Below the pieces are notes generated by a model. That model was not told the DNA's origin, made no database searches, and was given only the letters and a program-made list of their open reading frames with translations. Made by a program: the position numbers and the translations under genes. A stretch of 64,000 bases of DNA from Actinomycetota bacterium (GTDB taxonomy: Bacteria > Actinomycetota > Actinomycetes > Streptosporangiales > Streptosporangiaceae): assembly GCA_003168255.1 (NCBI GenBank), contig PMSU01000159.1, forward strand, positions 1-64,000, in the 5' to 3' direction. Positions 15,837 to 25,541 of this stretch are shown in pieces; position 1 is the first letter of the stretch; every line of letters starts with the position of its first letter.

Positions 15837-18800
15837 ATGCGATGGAAGCATAATGCGGGCCAGCACGGCACCCCGGAGGAAGCCGGCCAGGCCTGGATAC
15901 GACGGCTGGCAGTCTACTGCTGGCGGTACCGCCGTAACACGATCATCGCGCTCGGTGCCTCGCTGCTGACCGCGCTCGTCACGGCGGCGATTCCGCTGGT
16001 GCAGCGGCAGATCATCGACAACGTAATCGTCACTCACAAGCAGTCGATCTGGCCGCTGGCCATCGCCCTCGTCGTCCTGGCCCTGGTGAGCTTCGTCGGC
16101 ATTTACCTGCGTCGCTACGTCGGCGGGCGGGTGTCGCTGGACGTCCAGCACGACCTGCGCACCGAGCTGCTGGATGCGCTGACCCGGCTGGACGGCACCC
16201 GCCAGGACGAGCTGAATACCGGCCAGGTCGTGAGCCGGTCGATCTCCGACGTCAACATGGTGCAGGGCCTGCTCAGCATGATTCCGGTGACCATGGGCAA
16301 CCTGGTGCTGTTCGCGGCGTCCCTGGTCATCATGGCATTCCTGTCGCCGGTGCTGACCATCGTCGCCCTTGTCGTCGGCCCCGCGCTGTACTTCGTCACG
16401 CTCGCTTCGCGGCGCAAGCTGTTCCCGTCGAGCTGGCACGCACAGCAGCAGTCCGGCGCCGTCGCGGGGGTAGTGGAGGCCGCGGTCACCGGCGTCCGGG
16501 TGGTCAAGGGATTCGGCCAGGAGGAGCAGGAGCTCGAGCGGCTGGAAGAGGCCAGCGGGCGGCTGTTCGCCTCCCGGGTACGGACCGTGCGGCTGATGGC
16601 CCGCTACAGCCCGGCACTGAGCGCGATCCCCGCGTTCGGCCAGATCGGCGTGCTGGCGCTAGGCGGCTGGCTGGCCATTCACGGCTCGATCACCCTGGGC
16701 ACATTCCTTGCCTTCTCCTCCTACCTGGCCCAGATGTCCGGCCCGGTTCGGATGCTCACCAGCCTGATCACGATCGGCCAGGAGGCGCGGGCGAGCGTGA
16801 TCCGGGTGTTCGAGGTGATCGACTCGCGGCCGCGGATCACCGAGAAGCCAGCCGCCGCCGCGCTGCCCGCCGATGCGACCGGCCTGGAACTCGACGACGT
16901 GCATTTCGGTTATCAGCCTGATCAGCCGGTGCTGCGCGGCCTGTCCCTGCGCGCGGAGCCGGGCGAGACGCTGGCCATGATCGGTGCGTCAGGCTCGGGC
17001 AAGTCCACCGTCTCACTGCTGCTGCCGCGTTTCTACGAGGTGGACGCGGGGGCGGTCAGGATCGGCGGGCACGACGTCAGGGACGTCACGCTGGATTCGC
17101 TCCGGGCCGCGATCGGCCTGGTCCTGGAGGACAGCTTCCTGTTCTCCGACACGGTACGGGCCAACATCGCCTACGGCAGGCCGGAGGCCACCCAGGAGCA
17201 GGTGGTCGCCGCGGCCAGGGCCGCCGAGGCCGAGGAGTTCATTACCGAGCTGCCGCACGGATACGACACGGTCGTCGGCGAGCAAGGTCTCAGCCTGTCC
17301 GGCGGCCAGCGCCAGCGAGTGGCGCTGGCCCGCGCCCTGCTCACCGATCCCAGGATCCTCGTGCTCGACGACGCGACGTCTTCGATCGACCCTCGGATGG
17401 AGGCGGAGATCCACGACACGCTCCGCCAGGTGATGCGCGGCCGCACGACGCTGCTCATCGCGCACCGGCGATCTACCCTTCAGCTCGCGGACCGGATCGC
17501 CGTGCTGCACGAGGGCCGGGTGCAGGACGTGGGCAGCCACGAGGAGCTGATGGATCGCTGCCCGCGCTACCGGCTGCTGCTCGCCGGGCCAGACGACGAA
17601 GCTGACCCCTGCGACCAGGCCGAGCCCGGCCATGAAGCCCAGCCTGCCGACGGAGCCGCGAAGTCCGAGTCCGAGTCCGTGGCCGTGGCCGTGGCCGTGG
17701 CCGTCCAGCCAGCGCTGCCTGCCCTGATGACGGCGAGGGCTAGGGCGCGGGCCAAGCTGCCCGCCACCGGCCGCCGCGGCGGTGGTGGCGACTGGGAAAG
17801 CATGCTGGCCAGCGTCCCGCCGACCCCCGAGCTGCTTGCCCGGCTGGACGCGCTGCCGGCCGCGGACGACGTGCCAAAAGTCGACATGGCGACGGCACGC
17901 GCGCCCGAGCCCCGGTTTACCCTGGGCAAGCTGCTGCGGCCAGTCCTGATCGCGCTGGTGGCCGGCCTCATCCTCGATGGCCTGGACACGCTGGCCACCC
18001 TGGCGCTGCCCGCGCTGATCCGGGGCGGCATCGACAACGGGGTCCAGGCCAAGGCATTCCACGCGATCGTGCTCGTGTCGCTGATCGGCCTGGCCATCGT
18101 GCTCGCGGACTGGGCGGTCAACATCATGGAGACGATGGTGGTCGGGCGGAACGGCGAGCGGCTGCTGTATTCGCTGCGCGTCAAGATCTTCGCGCACATG
18201 CAGCGGCTCGGACTCGACTTCTACGAGCGCGAGCTGACCGGCCGGATCATGACCAGGATGACGACCGACGTGGACGCGCTGTCCACGTTCCTACAGACCG
18301 GCCTGATCAGCGCGGTCAGCGCCGTGCTCTCGTTCTTCGGCGTGCTGGCGGCCCTGCTCATCATCAACGAGCGACTCGGCCTGACGGTGCTGGCGATCAT
18401 CCCGCTGCTGGTCGCCGCCACGCTGGTCTTCCGGTCCAAATCGTCGAAGGCGTACAACGCGGCCAGGGACAAGGTCAGCGTGGTCAACGCCGACCTACAG
18501 GAGAACGTGGCCGGCCTGCGGGTGACCCAGGCGTACCGCCGGGAAGTGCGCAACCGGGCAAGGTTCGCCGCGCGCAGCGATGCCTACCGGGTGGCACGGC
18601 TGCGGTCTCAGCGCTACATCGCGCTGTACTTCCCCTTCGTCCAGACGCTGTCCACGATCGCGGGCGCGCTGGTGCTCGTGGTCGCTGCCGGGCAGGTGCG
18701 CAACGGGGTACTGACCGCGGGCGCGCTCATCGCCTACCTGCTCTACATCGACATGTTCTTCGCGCCGGTTCAGCAGCTGTCCCAGGTGTTCGACGGTTAC

Positions 18801-19664
18801 CAGCAGGCCGTGGTCGGACTGCGGCGGATCAGCCAGCTGCTCGCCATCCCCACCGCCACGCCGCAATCGCCGCATCCGCGCCAGGTGCGGGAGCTGCACG
18901 GCGGCATCGAGCTGCGGGACGTGCATTTCGCCTACGAGGGGGCGCAGCGGGAGGCCATGCGCGGGGTCAGCCTGACCATCGACCCCGGCGAGACCGTAGC
19001 GCTTGTCGGCCAGACCGGGGCGGGAAAGTCGACCATCGTCAAGCTCGTGGCGCGGTTCTACGACGTGACCGCAGGCGCCGTGCTGGTCGATGGGGTGGAT
19101 GTCCGCGAGTATGACCTGGCCGGCTACCGGCACCGGCTGGGCGTCGTGCCGCAAGAGCCCTACCTGTTCCCTGGTACCGTCGCCGACTCCATCGCCTACG
19201 GCCGCCCGGACGCCACCGACGCGGAGGTGGAGGCGGCGGCCCGCGCCGTCGGGGCGCACGACATGATCACTACGCTGCCCGGCGGCTACGACCATCCGGT
19301 GGGCGAGCGCGGGCGCAACCTGTCAGCGGGACAGCGCCAGCTGATCGCCCTGGCTCGTGCCCAGCTCGTGGATCCGGCCATCCTGCTGCTCGATGAGGCG
19401 ACGTCCGCGCTCGACCTGGCGTCCGAGGCGGCGGTGACGCGTGCCGTCAGCCGGCTCGCGACGCAGCGCACCACGCTGGTGGTCGCGCACCGGCTGACCA
19501 CCGCCGCGCGGGCCGACCGCATCGTGGTGGTGGACGCCGGCCGGATCGCGGAGATCGGCACCCACGACGAGCTGCTCGCCGCCGACGGCACGTACGCGTC
19601 GCTGTGGGCCGCCTTCACCGGCGGTCAGGACGTCAGCCGTTCCAGCCTGGCCGGGGCAGGCTGA
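15837..19664 (+). CDS. Fused double ABC exporter (TMD-NBD-TMD-NBD)
   Basis: A single polypeptide of about 1275 aa joins two half-transporters that are normally separate genes. TMD1 (about 30-340) is followed by NBD1 with Walker A GASGSGKST (about 382), signature LSGGQ (about 486) and Walker B ILVLDD. A low-complexity linker with SESESVAVAVAVAV comes next. TMD2 (about 700-1000) is followed by NBD2 with Walker A GQTGAGKST, signature LSAGQ and Walker B ILLLDE. The Asp after Walker B in NBD1 and the altered signature in NBD2 together form a degenerate site, as in heterodimeric multidrug exporters; the other site is canonical. An upstream in-frame ATG at 15771 exists but would place the inverted repeat inside the gene. 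Substrate is unknown; drug or lipid export is inferred. Confidence 0.92.
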   Translation: MRWKHNAGQHGTPEEAGQAWIRRLAVYCWRYRRNTIIALGASLLTALVTAAIPLVQRQIIDNVIVTHKQSIWPLAIALVVLALVSFVGIYLRRYVGGRVSLDVQHDLRTELLDALTRLDGTRQDELNTGQVVSRSISDVNMVQGLLSMIPVTMGNLVLFAASLVIMAFLSPVLTIVALVVGPALYFVTLASRRKLFPSSWHAQQQSGAVAGVVEAAVTGVRVVKGFGQEEQELERLEEASGRLFASRVRTVRLMARYSPALSAIPAFGQIGVLALGGWLAIHGSITLGTFLAFSSYLAQMSGPVRMLTSLITIGQEARASVIRVFEVIDSRPRITEKPAAAALPADATGLELDDVHFGYQPDQPVLRGLSLRAEPGETLAMIGASGSGKSTVSLLLPRFYEVDAGAVRIGGHDVRDVTLDSLRAAIGLVLEDSFLFSDTVRANIAYGRPEATQEQVVAAARAAEAEEFITELPHGYDTVVGEQGLSLSGGQRQRVALARALLTDPRILVLDDATSSIDPRMEAEIHDTLRQVMRGRTTLLIAHRRSTLQLADRIAVLHEGRVQDVGSHEELMDRCPRYRLLLAGPDDEADPCDQAEPGHEAQPADGAAKSESESVAVAVAVAVQPALPALMTARARARAKLPATGRRGGGGDWESMLASVPPTPELLARLDALPAADDVPKVDMATARAPEPRFTLGKLLRPVLIALVAGLILDGLDTLATLALPALIRGGIDNGVQAKAFHAIVLVSLIGLAIVLADWAVNIMETMVVGRNGERLLYSLRVKIFAHMQRLGLDFYERELTGRIMTRMTTDVDALSTFLQTGLISAVSAVLSFFGVLAALLIINERLGLTVLAIIPLLVAATLVFRSKSSKAYNAARDKVSVVNADLQENVAGLRVTQAYRREVRNRARFAARSDAYRVARLRSQRYIALYFPFVQTLSTIAGALVLVVAAGQVRNGVLTAGALIAYLLYIDMFFAPVQQLSQVFDGYQQAVVGLRRISQLLAIPTATPQSPHPRQVRELHGGIELRDVHFAYEGAQREAMRGVSLTIDPGETVALVGQTGAGKSTIVKLVARFYDVTAGAVLVDGVDVREYDLAGYRHRLGVVPQEPYLFPGTVADSIAYGRPDATDAEVEAAARAVGAHDMITTLPGGYDHPVGERGRNLSAGQRQLIALARAQLVDPAILLLDEATSALDLASEAAVTRAVSRLATQRTTLVVAHRLTTAARADRIVVVDAGRIAEIGTHDELLAADGTYASLWAAFTGGQDVSRSSLAGAG

Positions 19665-19829
19665 CCGGCGCCGCCCGTGCCCTCCTCTTTACCCCGATTT
19701 AGCCGAACGGCGCTGCCCCACCCGATCGCGCCTAGCGCCAGCCGGCCCGGGGCAAACAGAGCACTAGCGTCTCGCGAGCCACATGCGTAAGGTGCGGGTG
19801 AACAGTTGCCTCTGGCGGGGAGACCCGGT
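19665..19829. other. Intergenic gap, no feature recognised
   Basis: The 165 bases between the ABC exporter and the first beta-helix gene contain no recognisable gene or repeat. GGGGAG about 10 bases before 19830 is the likely ribosome site for the next gene. Confidence 0.4.
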
Positions 19830-21521
19830 ATGTCGTTCAGCAGTCGCAGTGTGGTGGGCCGGATCTCGATGTTCGGAGCGGTGGCGCTTGCCTGCGGGAT
19901 GATGTCCGCCTGGGCGCCGTCGCACAGCCCAGCGGGGTGGCACGGGGCGAAGGTATTACTCGTCGGGACGTTCGACGGTAAGGCGGGCCAGTACCGGACC
20001 ATCCAGTCCGCCGTCAACGCCGCCAAGGCTGGCGACTGGATCCTGGTCGGCCCAGGCGACTACCACGAGACGGCCGATGAGACCGGCCATCCTGGCAACC
20101 CTGACCACGGCCAGATGGGCGGGGTGTACATCAACAAGTCCGGCATCACGTTGCGCGGGATGGACCGCAACTCGGTCATCGTCGACGGCACCAACCCCGG
20201 ATCGACACCGTGCAGCTCCGAGCCGAGCGCTCAGAACTACGGGGCGCTCGCATCTGACGGGGTTCCCGTCGGGCGCAACGGGATCCTGGTGTGGAAGGCG
20301 AACGACGTGAGCGTCGAGAACCTCACGGTCTGCAACTTCCTGGCCGGCACGGGGGCTTCGGGCAACGAGGTCTGGTGGAATGGCGGGGACGAGTCAGGAA
20401 AGATCGGCCTGGCCGGCTACTGGGGCAGCTACCTGACCGCCACCTCGACGTTCTTCGGCAACGAGACCACCGCCGCCGAGTACGGCATCTTCGCCAGCAA
20501 CTCGGCCGGCCCGGCCGGCTGGAACCAGCTGTACGCCAGCAACATGAACGACTCGGGAACCTACGTGGGCGCCTGCCAGCAGGCGTGTGACGTGACCATG
20601 GACCACATGTGGATGGAGAACAACGCGCTCGGGTACTCAGGCACCAACTCCGGCGGGACCGTCGTCATCGAGAACTCGCAGTTTGACGACAACCAGGACG
20701 GCCTGGACACCAACACGCAGGTCATCGGCGATCCGCCCGCCCCACAGGACGGTCGCTGCCCGAACGGCGGGATCAGCCCGATCACCCACACCGACTCCTG
20801 CTGGGTGGTCATTCACAACTACTTCGATAACAACAACAGCTCCACCACCCCGGCAGCCGGCAGCGCGGCGGCGGGACCGGTCGGCACCGGGATGACCATC
20901 TCAGGAGGCCGCTACGACACGGTGATGGACAACACCATCGCCAACAACGGGGCCTGGGGCATCCTGTTCGTCCCCTACGCCCAGATGGGCAAGCCCAGCC
21001 TCGGCCAGACCTGCTCCGGCTCCGGCGGCCACAAGGTTCCGGGCTTCGGCTGCGTCCTCGACCCTGAAGGCGACGCCTTGCTGGGCAATTCGTTCAGCAA
21101 CAACGGCTACTTCGGGAACCCGAGCAACTCCGACTACGGTCAGATCACGCTGTTCGGGGGCGAAGCACAGAACTGCTTCGCAGGCAACGACGCGCCTGAC
21201 GGCAGTGCCCCCAAGAACCTCGAGAAGATCCAGAAGAAGTGCGGAGTCACCACCACCGCCGGCAACGCCGGGGGCCAGTTGTTCCCGCAAGTGCTCTGCG
21301 ACACCGGCCTGGCAGCGTGCCCGCCGGGTGCCCACTACCCGAAGCCCAATGGCACGGTCATCCTGAAGGCGCTGCCGATCGGGCTTCCCACGATGCCCAA
21401 TCCCTGCCAGGGCGTGCCGGCCAACCCGTGGTGTCCGAGCGCTGCGCCGCGCCCCGCCGGGCAGCACGGACCATCAACCGCCGCCGTGGCCGCCCCGGGT
21501 GTCCTCGGGGTCCTGCGGTAA
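19830..21521 (+). CDS. Secreted right-handed beta-helix protein
   Basis: Exported protein of about 563 aa. The start at 19830 (MSFSSRSVVG) is favoured by GGGGAG upstream over the ATG at 19806. After a signal segment (GAVALACGMMSAWA) the chain enters a parallel beta-helix with the opening YRTIQSAVNAAKAGDWILVG and repeated turns rich in Asn and Gly (NSQFDDNQDG, NYFDNNNSS, NTIANNGAW). This fits pectate-lyase-like or NosD-like folds. No clear catalytic set is visible. The C-terminus is Pro/Ala-rich. It lies 165 bp after the ABC exporter; a functional link is not evident. Confidence 0.78.
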   Translation: MSFSSRSVVGRISMFGAVALACGMMSAWAPSHSPAGWHGAKVLLVGTFDGKAGQYRTIQSAVNAAKAGDWILVGPGDYHETADETGHPGNPDHGQMGGVYINKSGITLRGMDRNSVIVDGTNPGSTPCSSEPSAQNYGALASDGVPVGRNGILVWKANDVSVENLTVCNFLAGTGASGNEVWWNGGDESGKIGLAGYWGSYLTATSTFFGNETTAAEYGIFASNSAGPAGWNQLYASNMNDSGTYVGACQQACDVTMDHMWMENNALGYSGTNSGGTVVIENSQFDDNQDGLDTNTQVIGDPPAPQDGRCPNGGISPITHTDSCWVVIHNYFDNNNSSTTPAAGSAAAGPVGTGMTISGGRYDTVMDNTIANNGAWGILFVPYAQMGKPSLGQTCSGSGGHKVPGFGCVLDPEGDALLGNSFSNNGYFGNPSNSDYGQITLFGGEAQNCFAGNDAPDGSAPKNLEKIQKKCGVTTTAGNAGGQLFPQVLCDTGLAACPPGAHYPKPNGTVILKALPIGLPTMPNPCQGVPANPWCPSAAPRPAGQHGPSTAAVAAPGVLGVLR

Positions 21522-21611
21522 GCAGGCTGCACCACACCCGCTGAGCCAGCCGCAGGCTGCACCACACCCGCTGAGCCAGCCGCAGGCTGCACCACACCCG
21601 CTGAGCCAGCC
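21522..21611. repeat. 30-bp tandem repeat, three copies
   Basis: The unit GCAGGCTGCACCACACCCGC plus ten more bases is repeated three times without change, directly after the stop of the beta-helix gene, with a partial fourth copy. It could be read as QAAPHPLSQP in one frame, but no ribosome site or homology supports a protein. Confidence 0.9.
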
Positions 21612-21990
21612 GCAGGCGGCAATCCCTGAGCTGATCATCGCGGCTGTGGCTGTGGCTGTGGCTGTGGCTGTGGCTGTGGCGGTGTTCGGGGTTCCCGGCC
21701 CGATCCCGGGTGATCGCCCTGGTCGCGCTGCTCCGCGGAGCGGTCAGGCGCCCCGATGAGGGGAAGCTCGCCAGCGGTATCCCTGCTGCCGATGTGACGT
21801 CCGCAGCGGCTGATGTCCCGGTGCATCCACTATGTACGTGCTAATGCGCGTGCCAAAGGACCTTGCTCATGCGCGTGCTGTATACCGTACGGATGCACGT
21901 GCATGTTAAAGTCGGGACGTATCAGACGATCGATGACGGATTTCCGGCAGGTGGCACGAAACGGACTCCGGCAAGGCCTGGAGGTAGGCG
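21612..21990. other. Intergenic region with GGCTGT microsatellite
   Basis: Positions about 21642-21680 are six tandem copies of GGCTGT. The rest, up to the DUF397 gene, shows two short direct copies of ATGCGCGTG (near 21845 and 21868) and the palindrome TGCACGTGCA (near 21893) but no gene. The direct copies may be regulatory for the DUF397 gene. Confidence 0.5.
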
Positions 21991-22227
21991 ATGCGGGTGA
22001 TATACAACGGCATGCCAGCGTCCGGTCTGCACGGAGCGCAGTGGCAGGCGAGCCGTCACGGTGACCGCCAGGCGGCCTGCGTCGAGATGGCCGTGCTGCC
22101 CGGCGGATCAATCGCGATGCGTGATTCCCGCCAGCCCGACGGTCCCGCGCTGATCTACACCTACGCCGAGATCGAAGCTTTCATCACCGGTGCCAAGGAC
22201 GGCGAATTCGACGACCTGGTCACCTGA
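21991..22227 (+). CDS. DUF397 domain protein (orphan)
   Basis: Small acidic protein of 78 aa with a strong ribosome site (GGAGGT, 8 bases before ATG). It matches the DUF397 pattern seen across actinobacteria: a W-x-x-SRHGD segment, ACVEMAVLPGGSIAMRDSR, and the end AKDGEFDDLV. These proteins are usually encoded next to an XRE-type helix-turn-helix regulator whose activity they modulate. Here no such regulator is adjacent, so the partner must be elsewhere or lost. Confidence 0.85.
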   Translation: MRVIYNGMPASGLHGAQWQASRHGDRQAACVEMAVLPGGSIAMRDSRQPDGPALIYTYAEIEAFITGAKDGEFDDLVT

Positions 22228-22297
22228 CTGATCGCGGGGGCGCGCGGACCGGGGTCTCGCCGAGGATGCAGCGGCGAGACCCCGGTCCGGGGATTAG

Positions 22298-24106
22298 TTA
22301 CTGGATCGAGTGAGCTGGGCAGTTCGCGGAGAAGCTGCCCACCTCGCTGTCGGCGTCCCAGCCGTGAGTGTTGTTTGCCTGCCATTGCGCCAGCGTGAGC
22401 CAGTCCTTGCTCGGCAGCGCGAAGTTCCCGTTAACGGTGTTGGACGCCGACGACAGGTTCTCGTAGTTGTTGCAGTCCACGACGTTGGTGCCGCCGGTTG
22501 GCTGCTTGTCCACCTCGAACAGCGGGTTGTAGCGGTCGGTCGTCCCCATCCCGGTGATGGTGTTGTGCCATATCTGAACGTTCGACCAGAGCCCGCCGAG
22601 GTCGACCACCGGCATCCCGTCGCCTGGCGTCAGGTAGTACTGGCTCTGGTTCTCCAGCGTGTTGTCGTGCACGTACACGTCGGCGATCGACGCCTTACTG
22701 CCGAACGCGTCGATGTACAGGGCGTAGGGATCGTGGCCAGCGACCGTGGACGTACCGCTGGTCCCCGGCGGGTTGGTGCCCGTGCTCGGGTCTGACTTCG
22801 AGGTTCCCGGATCGTCATAGACCGTGTTGCCCGAGACAAGCAGGTGGTCGGTCTCCTTGCCTGCTGTCTCCACGTCCAGGTTGATGCCCTGATCGCAATT
22901 CCAGACCGTGTTGGAGTCGATCCAGATGTAGGACGCGCCGTCATCGTAGAGTCCGGCCGCGTTCTCCTGTCGCGGCGCGCAGGTGCCGTTGCTCCACTTC
23001 CCGTAGGCGGCGTTGGACCAGGTATCGACGTTGTACACGGTGTTGCCCACGACGTAGCCGTGATTGGCCTGCGCGGAGCCTGTCTCCCAGCCGATGGTGT
23101 CGAGCCCGATGTTGTCGACGTCATGGATCACGTTGTCGGCCGCCAGGAAGTCGGTGATGTCGCCGTTGATGGTCACCGTCTCGCTCTGGCCGGTGCGTGT
23201 CCCCGTCACCGTGTTGCCCTCGATCACCAGGTGCTGTAGCGGCTGTGACGTGGCGCTGCCCGCGGCGATCGCGGCGATGCCGTAACCGTCGACGTTGCCG
23301 TTCCCGCATACCGACTTGTCCGCATAGTCCTCATCGGCGGTGTTGGTGATGTCCTGCACAGTGTTGTCAAGGATGTAGATGTCGCTGCACGAGCCGCCGC
23401 TCAGGAAGCAGGCGGACAGGTGCGGCACCTTGTTCTGGTTCGGGTTGGTGGTGTCGCTCCGGACCGTCACGTAGATGCCGGCTGGGCTGTGCCTGGTCCC
23501 GTCCCAGGTGTAGTCCTCGACGGTCAGCCCGTAGATCTCCACGCTCCGGGAGTCCACGATGCTGACGCCGCCCGAGTCCGCCCAGAACTGGTTGGGGTTG
23601 GTGTCCGCGGCGGCGACCTCGCCGAGCTTGAGCGTTGCCGACGATCCCGGCTCCGGGGCGATCTCGAGCAGCGCCGTGGCGGACTTGCTCCAGATCTGGA
23701 TCGGCGTGGTGAAGGTGCCCGACAGGCACACCACGGTGGTCGAGGTGATGGAATTCTCGTTCGCCGCGATCCACGCGTTCACAGCCGCTGACGTGCTGCC
23801 GCCAGGGGCGGCGGTGAACGTCTGCGTACACGACGACGGCGGCGCGATCGCGGCGCCGGTCGGCGTCTGCGGGTTTGGGATGAGCTCGTCACCGTCGGCG
23901 GGCGTTGTGCCGGTCGGCTCGATCGGGAACGAGCTCGCGGTGACCGGCGGCGTCGGCTGGCTGACGGTTCTGCTGCACGCATTCGCCGCAGGTGCGGCGG
24001 CGAGCGTCATCAAGCCGGCCGCGATGACCGCGATCCACGCCGCTGGACGGCCTCTATGCATGATCACGGGTGGGATGGCTGGCCATCGCTGCACGTGAGC
24101 TTTCAT
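22298..24106 (-). CDS. Secreted beta-helix (NosD/pectate-lyase-like) protein
   Basis: Exported protein of 602 aa with a signal peptide (AAWIAVIAAGLMTLAAAPA) ending before ACSRTV. After a Pro/Thr-rich linker the chain forms a parallel beta-helix with repeats such as LVIEGNTVTGTR, VIHDVDNIGLD, YVVGNTVYNVD, WIDSNTVWNCD and LLVSGNTVYDD. Four cysteines suggest disulfides. No catalytic signature was identified; carbohydrate lyase or binding roles are possible. It lies 121 bp downstream of the GH4 gene on the same strand, so it may be part of the sugar-utilisation locus. Confidence 0.8.
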   Translation of the reverse strand: MKAHVQRWPAIPPVIMHRGRPAAWIAVIAAGLMTLAAAPAANACSRTVSQPTPPVTASSFPIEPTGTTPADGDELIPNPQTPTGAAIAPPSSCTQTFTAAPGGSTSAAVNAWIAANENSITSTTVVCLSGTFTTPIQIWSKSATALLEIAPEPGSSATLKLGEVAAADTNPNQFWADSGGVSIVDSRSVEIYGLTVEDYTWDGTRHSPAGIYVTVRSDTTNPNQNKVPHLSACFLSGGSCSDIYILDNTVQDITNTADEDYADKSVCGNGNVDGYGIAAIAAGSATSQPLQHLVIEGNTVTGTRTGQSETVTINGDITDFLAADNVIHDVDNIGLDTIGWETGSAQANHGYVVGNTVYNVDTWSNAAYGKWSNGTCAPRQENAAGLYDDGASYIWIDSNTVWNCDQGINLDVETAGKETDHLLVSGNTVYDDPGTSKSDPSTGTNPPGTSGTSTVAGHDPYALYIDAFGSKASIADVYVHDNTLENQSQYYLTPGDGMPVVDLGGLWSNVQIWHNTITGMGTTDRYNPLFEVDKQPTGGTNVVDCNNYENLSSASNTVNGNFALPSKDWLTLAQWQANNTHGWDADSEVGSFSANCPAHSIQ

Positions 24107-24227
24107 CAGCCTGTTCTCCTGTGCTCTCGGGGCGGGGGGAGCCGGTCTCGGGCGGAAGCTGGTCTGCGGGCGGAAGCTGGTCTGGGGGAGGGTCTCGGGG
24201 CGGAAAGTCAGCTCTCGGGGTCGGAAG
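24107..24227. repeat. Degenerate GCGGAAGCTGGTCTG tandem repeat
   Basis: The 121-bp gap between the beta-helix and GH4 genes consists largely of imperfect repeats of an 18-bp unit containing CGGAAGCTGGTCT, then related TCTCGGGGCGGAA blocks. No gene or terminator hairpin is evident. Confidence 0.6.
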
Positions 24228-25541
24228 TCAGTCCGTGAGCGCCGCGGGGAGCAGCGCCCGGTGGGCCGCCAGCAGGTCGTCGCACATCGCGACGATCTGC
24301 GAGGTGGTCAGCGTGGCCGCGGCGTTCGGGTCGAGCAGCGCCGCCTGGTAGACGTGGTCCTTGTTACCGTCGAGCACCGCGCGGACGGTCAGCTCGACGA
24401 CGTTGAGGAAGGTGCGATTGAGCGCGGCGAGCTGGGCGGGCAGCGCGCCGACCGGCCGGGGCCGCGCGCCGTGGGCACCGAGATCACAGGGAACCTCCAC
24501 GCAGCACTGCTCCGGTAGGTTGGCGATGAGCCCGCCGTTGCGCACGTTCACGTAGATCTCTCGCTCGGTGCCGGTTTCCAGCGCGTGGATGAACTGCGAG
24601 GCAAGCTCGTCGGCGGGCTCCAGGTCGAGCGGCGTGCCGCCGTCCAGGCTGTTGCGCAGCGACTCGAGCTCGCGCAGGTTCTCCTGCGAGCGGGCCAGGT
24701 AGTCCCCGACGAAAATGCGGAACTGCTCGATCTGGTCGTCGTGCCGCATGAACCACGGCAGGTACTCGGCGGAGTGCTCGCTTGACTCGGTCGGGAAGTA
24801 GCCGAACCTGCGGAACAGCTCCACCCGCACCCGCCGCTGTAGCTCCGGCGACGCTTCGATGATCTCGGCGAGGCGGGGATAAAGGGACTGGCCTTCATGC
24901 TCGAAACGGAGCACGAAGGCCTGATGGTTGAACCCAGCGGTGGTGAAGCTAACCTCGGCCGGGTCGAGGCCGACCAGCCCGGCCAGGAACGCGTGGGTGT
25001 CCCGGACCGAGTGGCACAGCCCGAATACCCGGTCGAAGGGACTGCCCTCGTACACGGCCCAGGGCAGCATGGCCATCGGGTTGGTGTAGTTGAGCAGGTA
25101 GGCGTCCGGGCACATCTCGGCCATGTCGCGGCCTATTGCGACCACCACAGGGATCGTGCGCAGGCCGCGGAAGATGCCGCCGATGCCGAGCGTGTCGGCG
25201 ATGGTCTGCCGCACGCCGTAGCGGGCCGGGATCTCGAAGTCCAGCTTGGTGGCGGCGTACCCGCCGACCTGGATCTCGTTGATGACGTAGCGGGCGCCGG
25301 CGAGCGCCTCCGCGCGGTCGGGCGATGACGATACGGTCGCGCCGCTTCCCGTCTGCGCGACGATGCGCCGGGCCAGGGTATCCGCGTGCGCGAGGCGTCC
25401 GGCGTCGATGTCATACAGCGCCAGCTGAAGGTAGGAACCGAACTCGCGGTAGCCGCACAGGTCGGTGACGACGTTCCGGGTGAACTCGATGCTGCCAGCG
25501 CCGATGAACGCAACCTTTATCACAGCTTGATAGTGTCGCAT
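24228..25541 (-). CDS. GH4 family glycosidase (alpha-galactosidase/glucosidase type)
   Basis: NAD- and metal-dependent glycosidase homologue of 437 aa. The Rossmann motif is VAFIGAGSIEFTRN and the metal-binding Cys lies in VFGLCHSVRDT, with NYTNPMAML and the catalytic region AGFNHQAFVLRF. GH4 enzymes act by redox chemistry on alpha-linked sugars or their 6-phosphates. The protein has no signal peptide, so it works on imported disaccharides. It is divergent from the ABC importer genes, 294 bp away, which suggests it acts on the transported sugar. Galactoside preference is inferred from the neighbouring tagatose-type genes. Confidence 0.88.
   Translation of the reverse strand: MRHYQAVIKVAFIGAGSIEFTRNVVTDLCGYREFGSYLQLALYDIDAGRLAHADTLARRIVAQTGSGATVSSSPDRAEALAGARYVINEIQVGGYAATKLDFEIPARYGVRQTIADTLGIGGIFRGLRTIPVVVAIGRDMAEMCPDAYLLNYTNPMAMLPWAVYEGSPFDRVFGLCHSVRDTHAFLAGLVGLDPAEVSFTTAGFNHQAFVLRFEHEGQSLYPRLAEIIEASPELQRRVRVELFRRFGYFPTESSEHSAEYLPWFMRHDDQIEQFRIFVGDYLARSQENLRELESLRNSLDGGTPLDLEPADELASQFIHALETGTEREIYVNVRNGGLIANLPEQCCVEVPCDLGAHGARPRPVGALPAQLAALNRTFLNVVELTVRAVLDGNKDHVYQAALLDPNAAATLTTSQIVAMCDDLLAAHRALLPAALTD

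Noticed and set aside
21499-21759. Protein with QAAPHPLSQP repeats
   Set aside because: No ribosome site, overlaps the end of the beta-helix gene, and consists only of minisatellite sequence.
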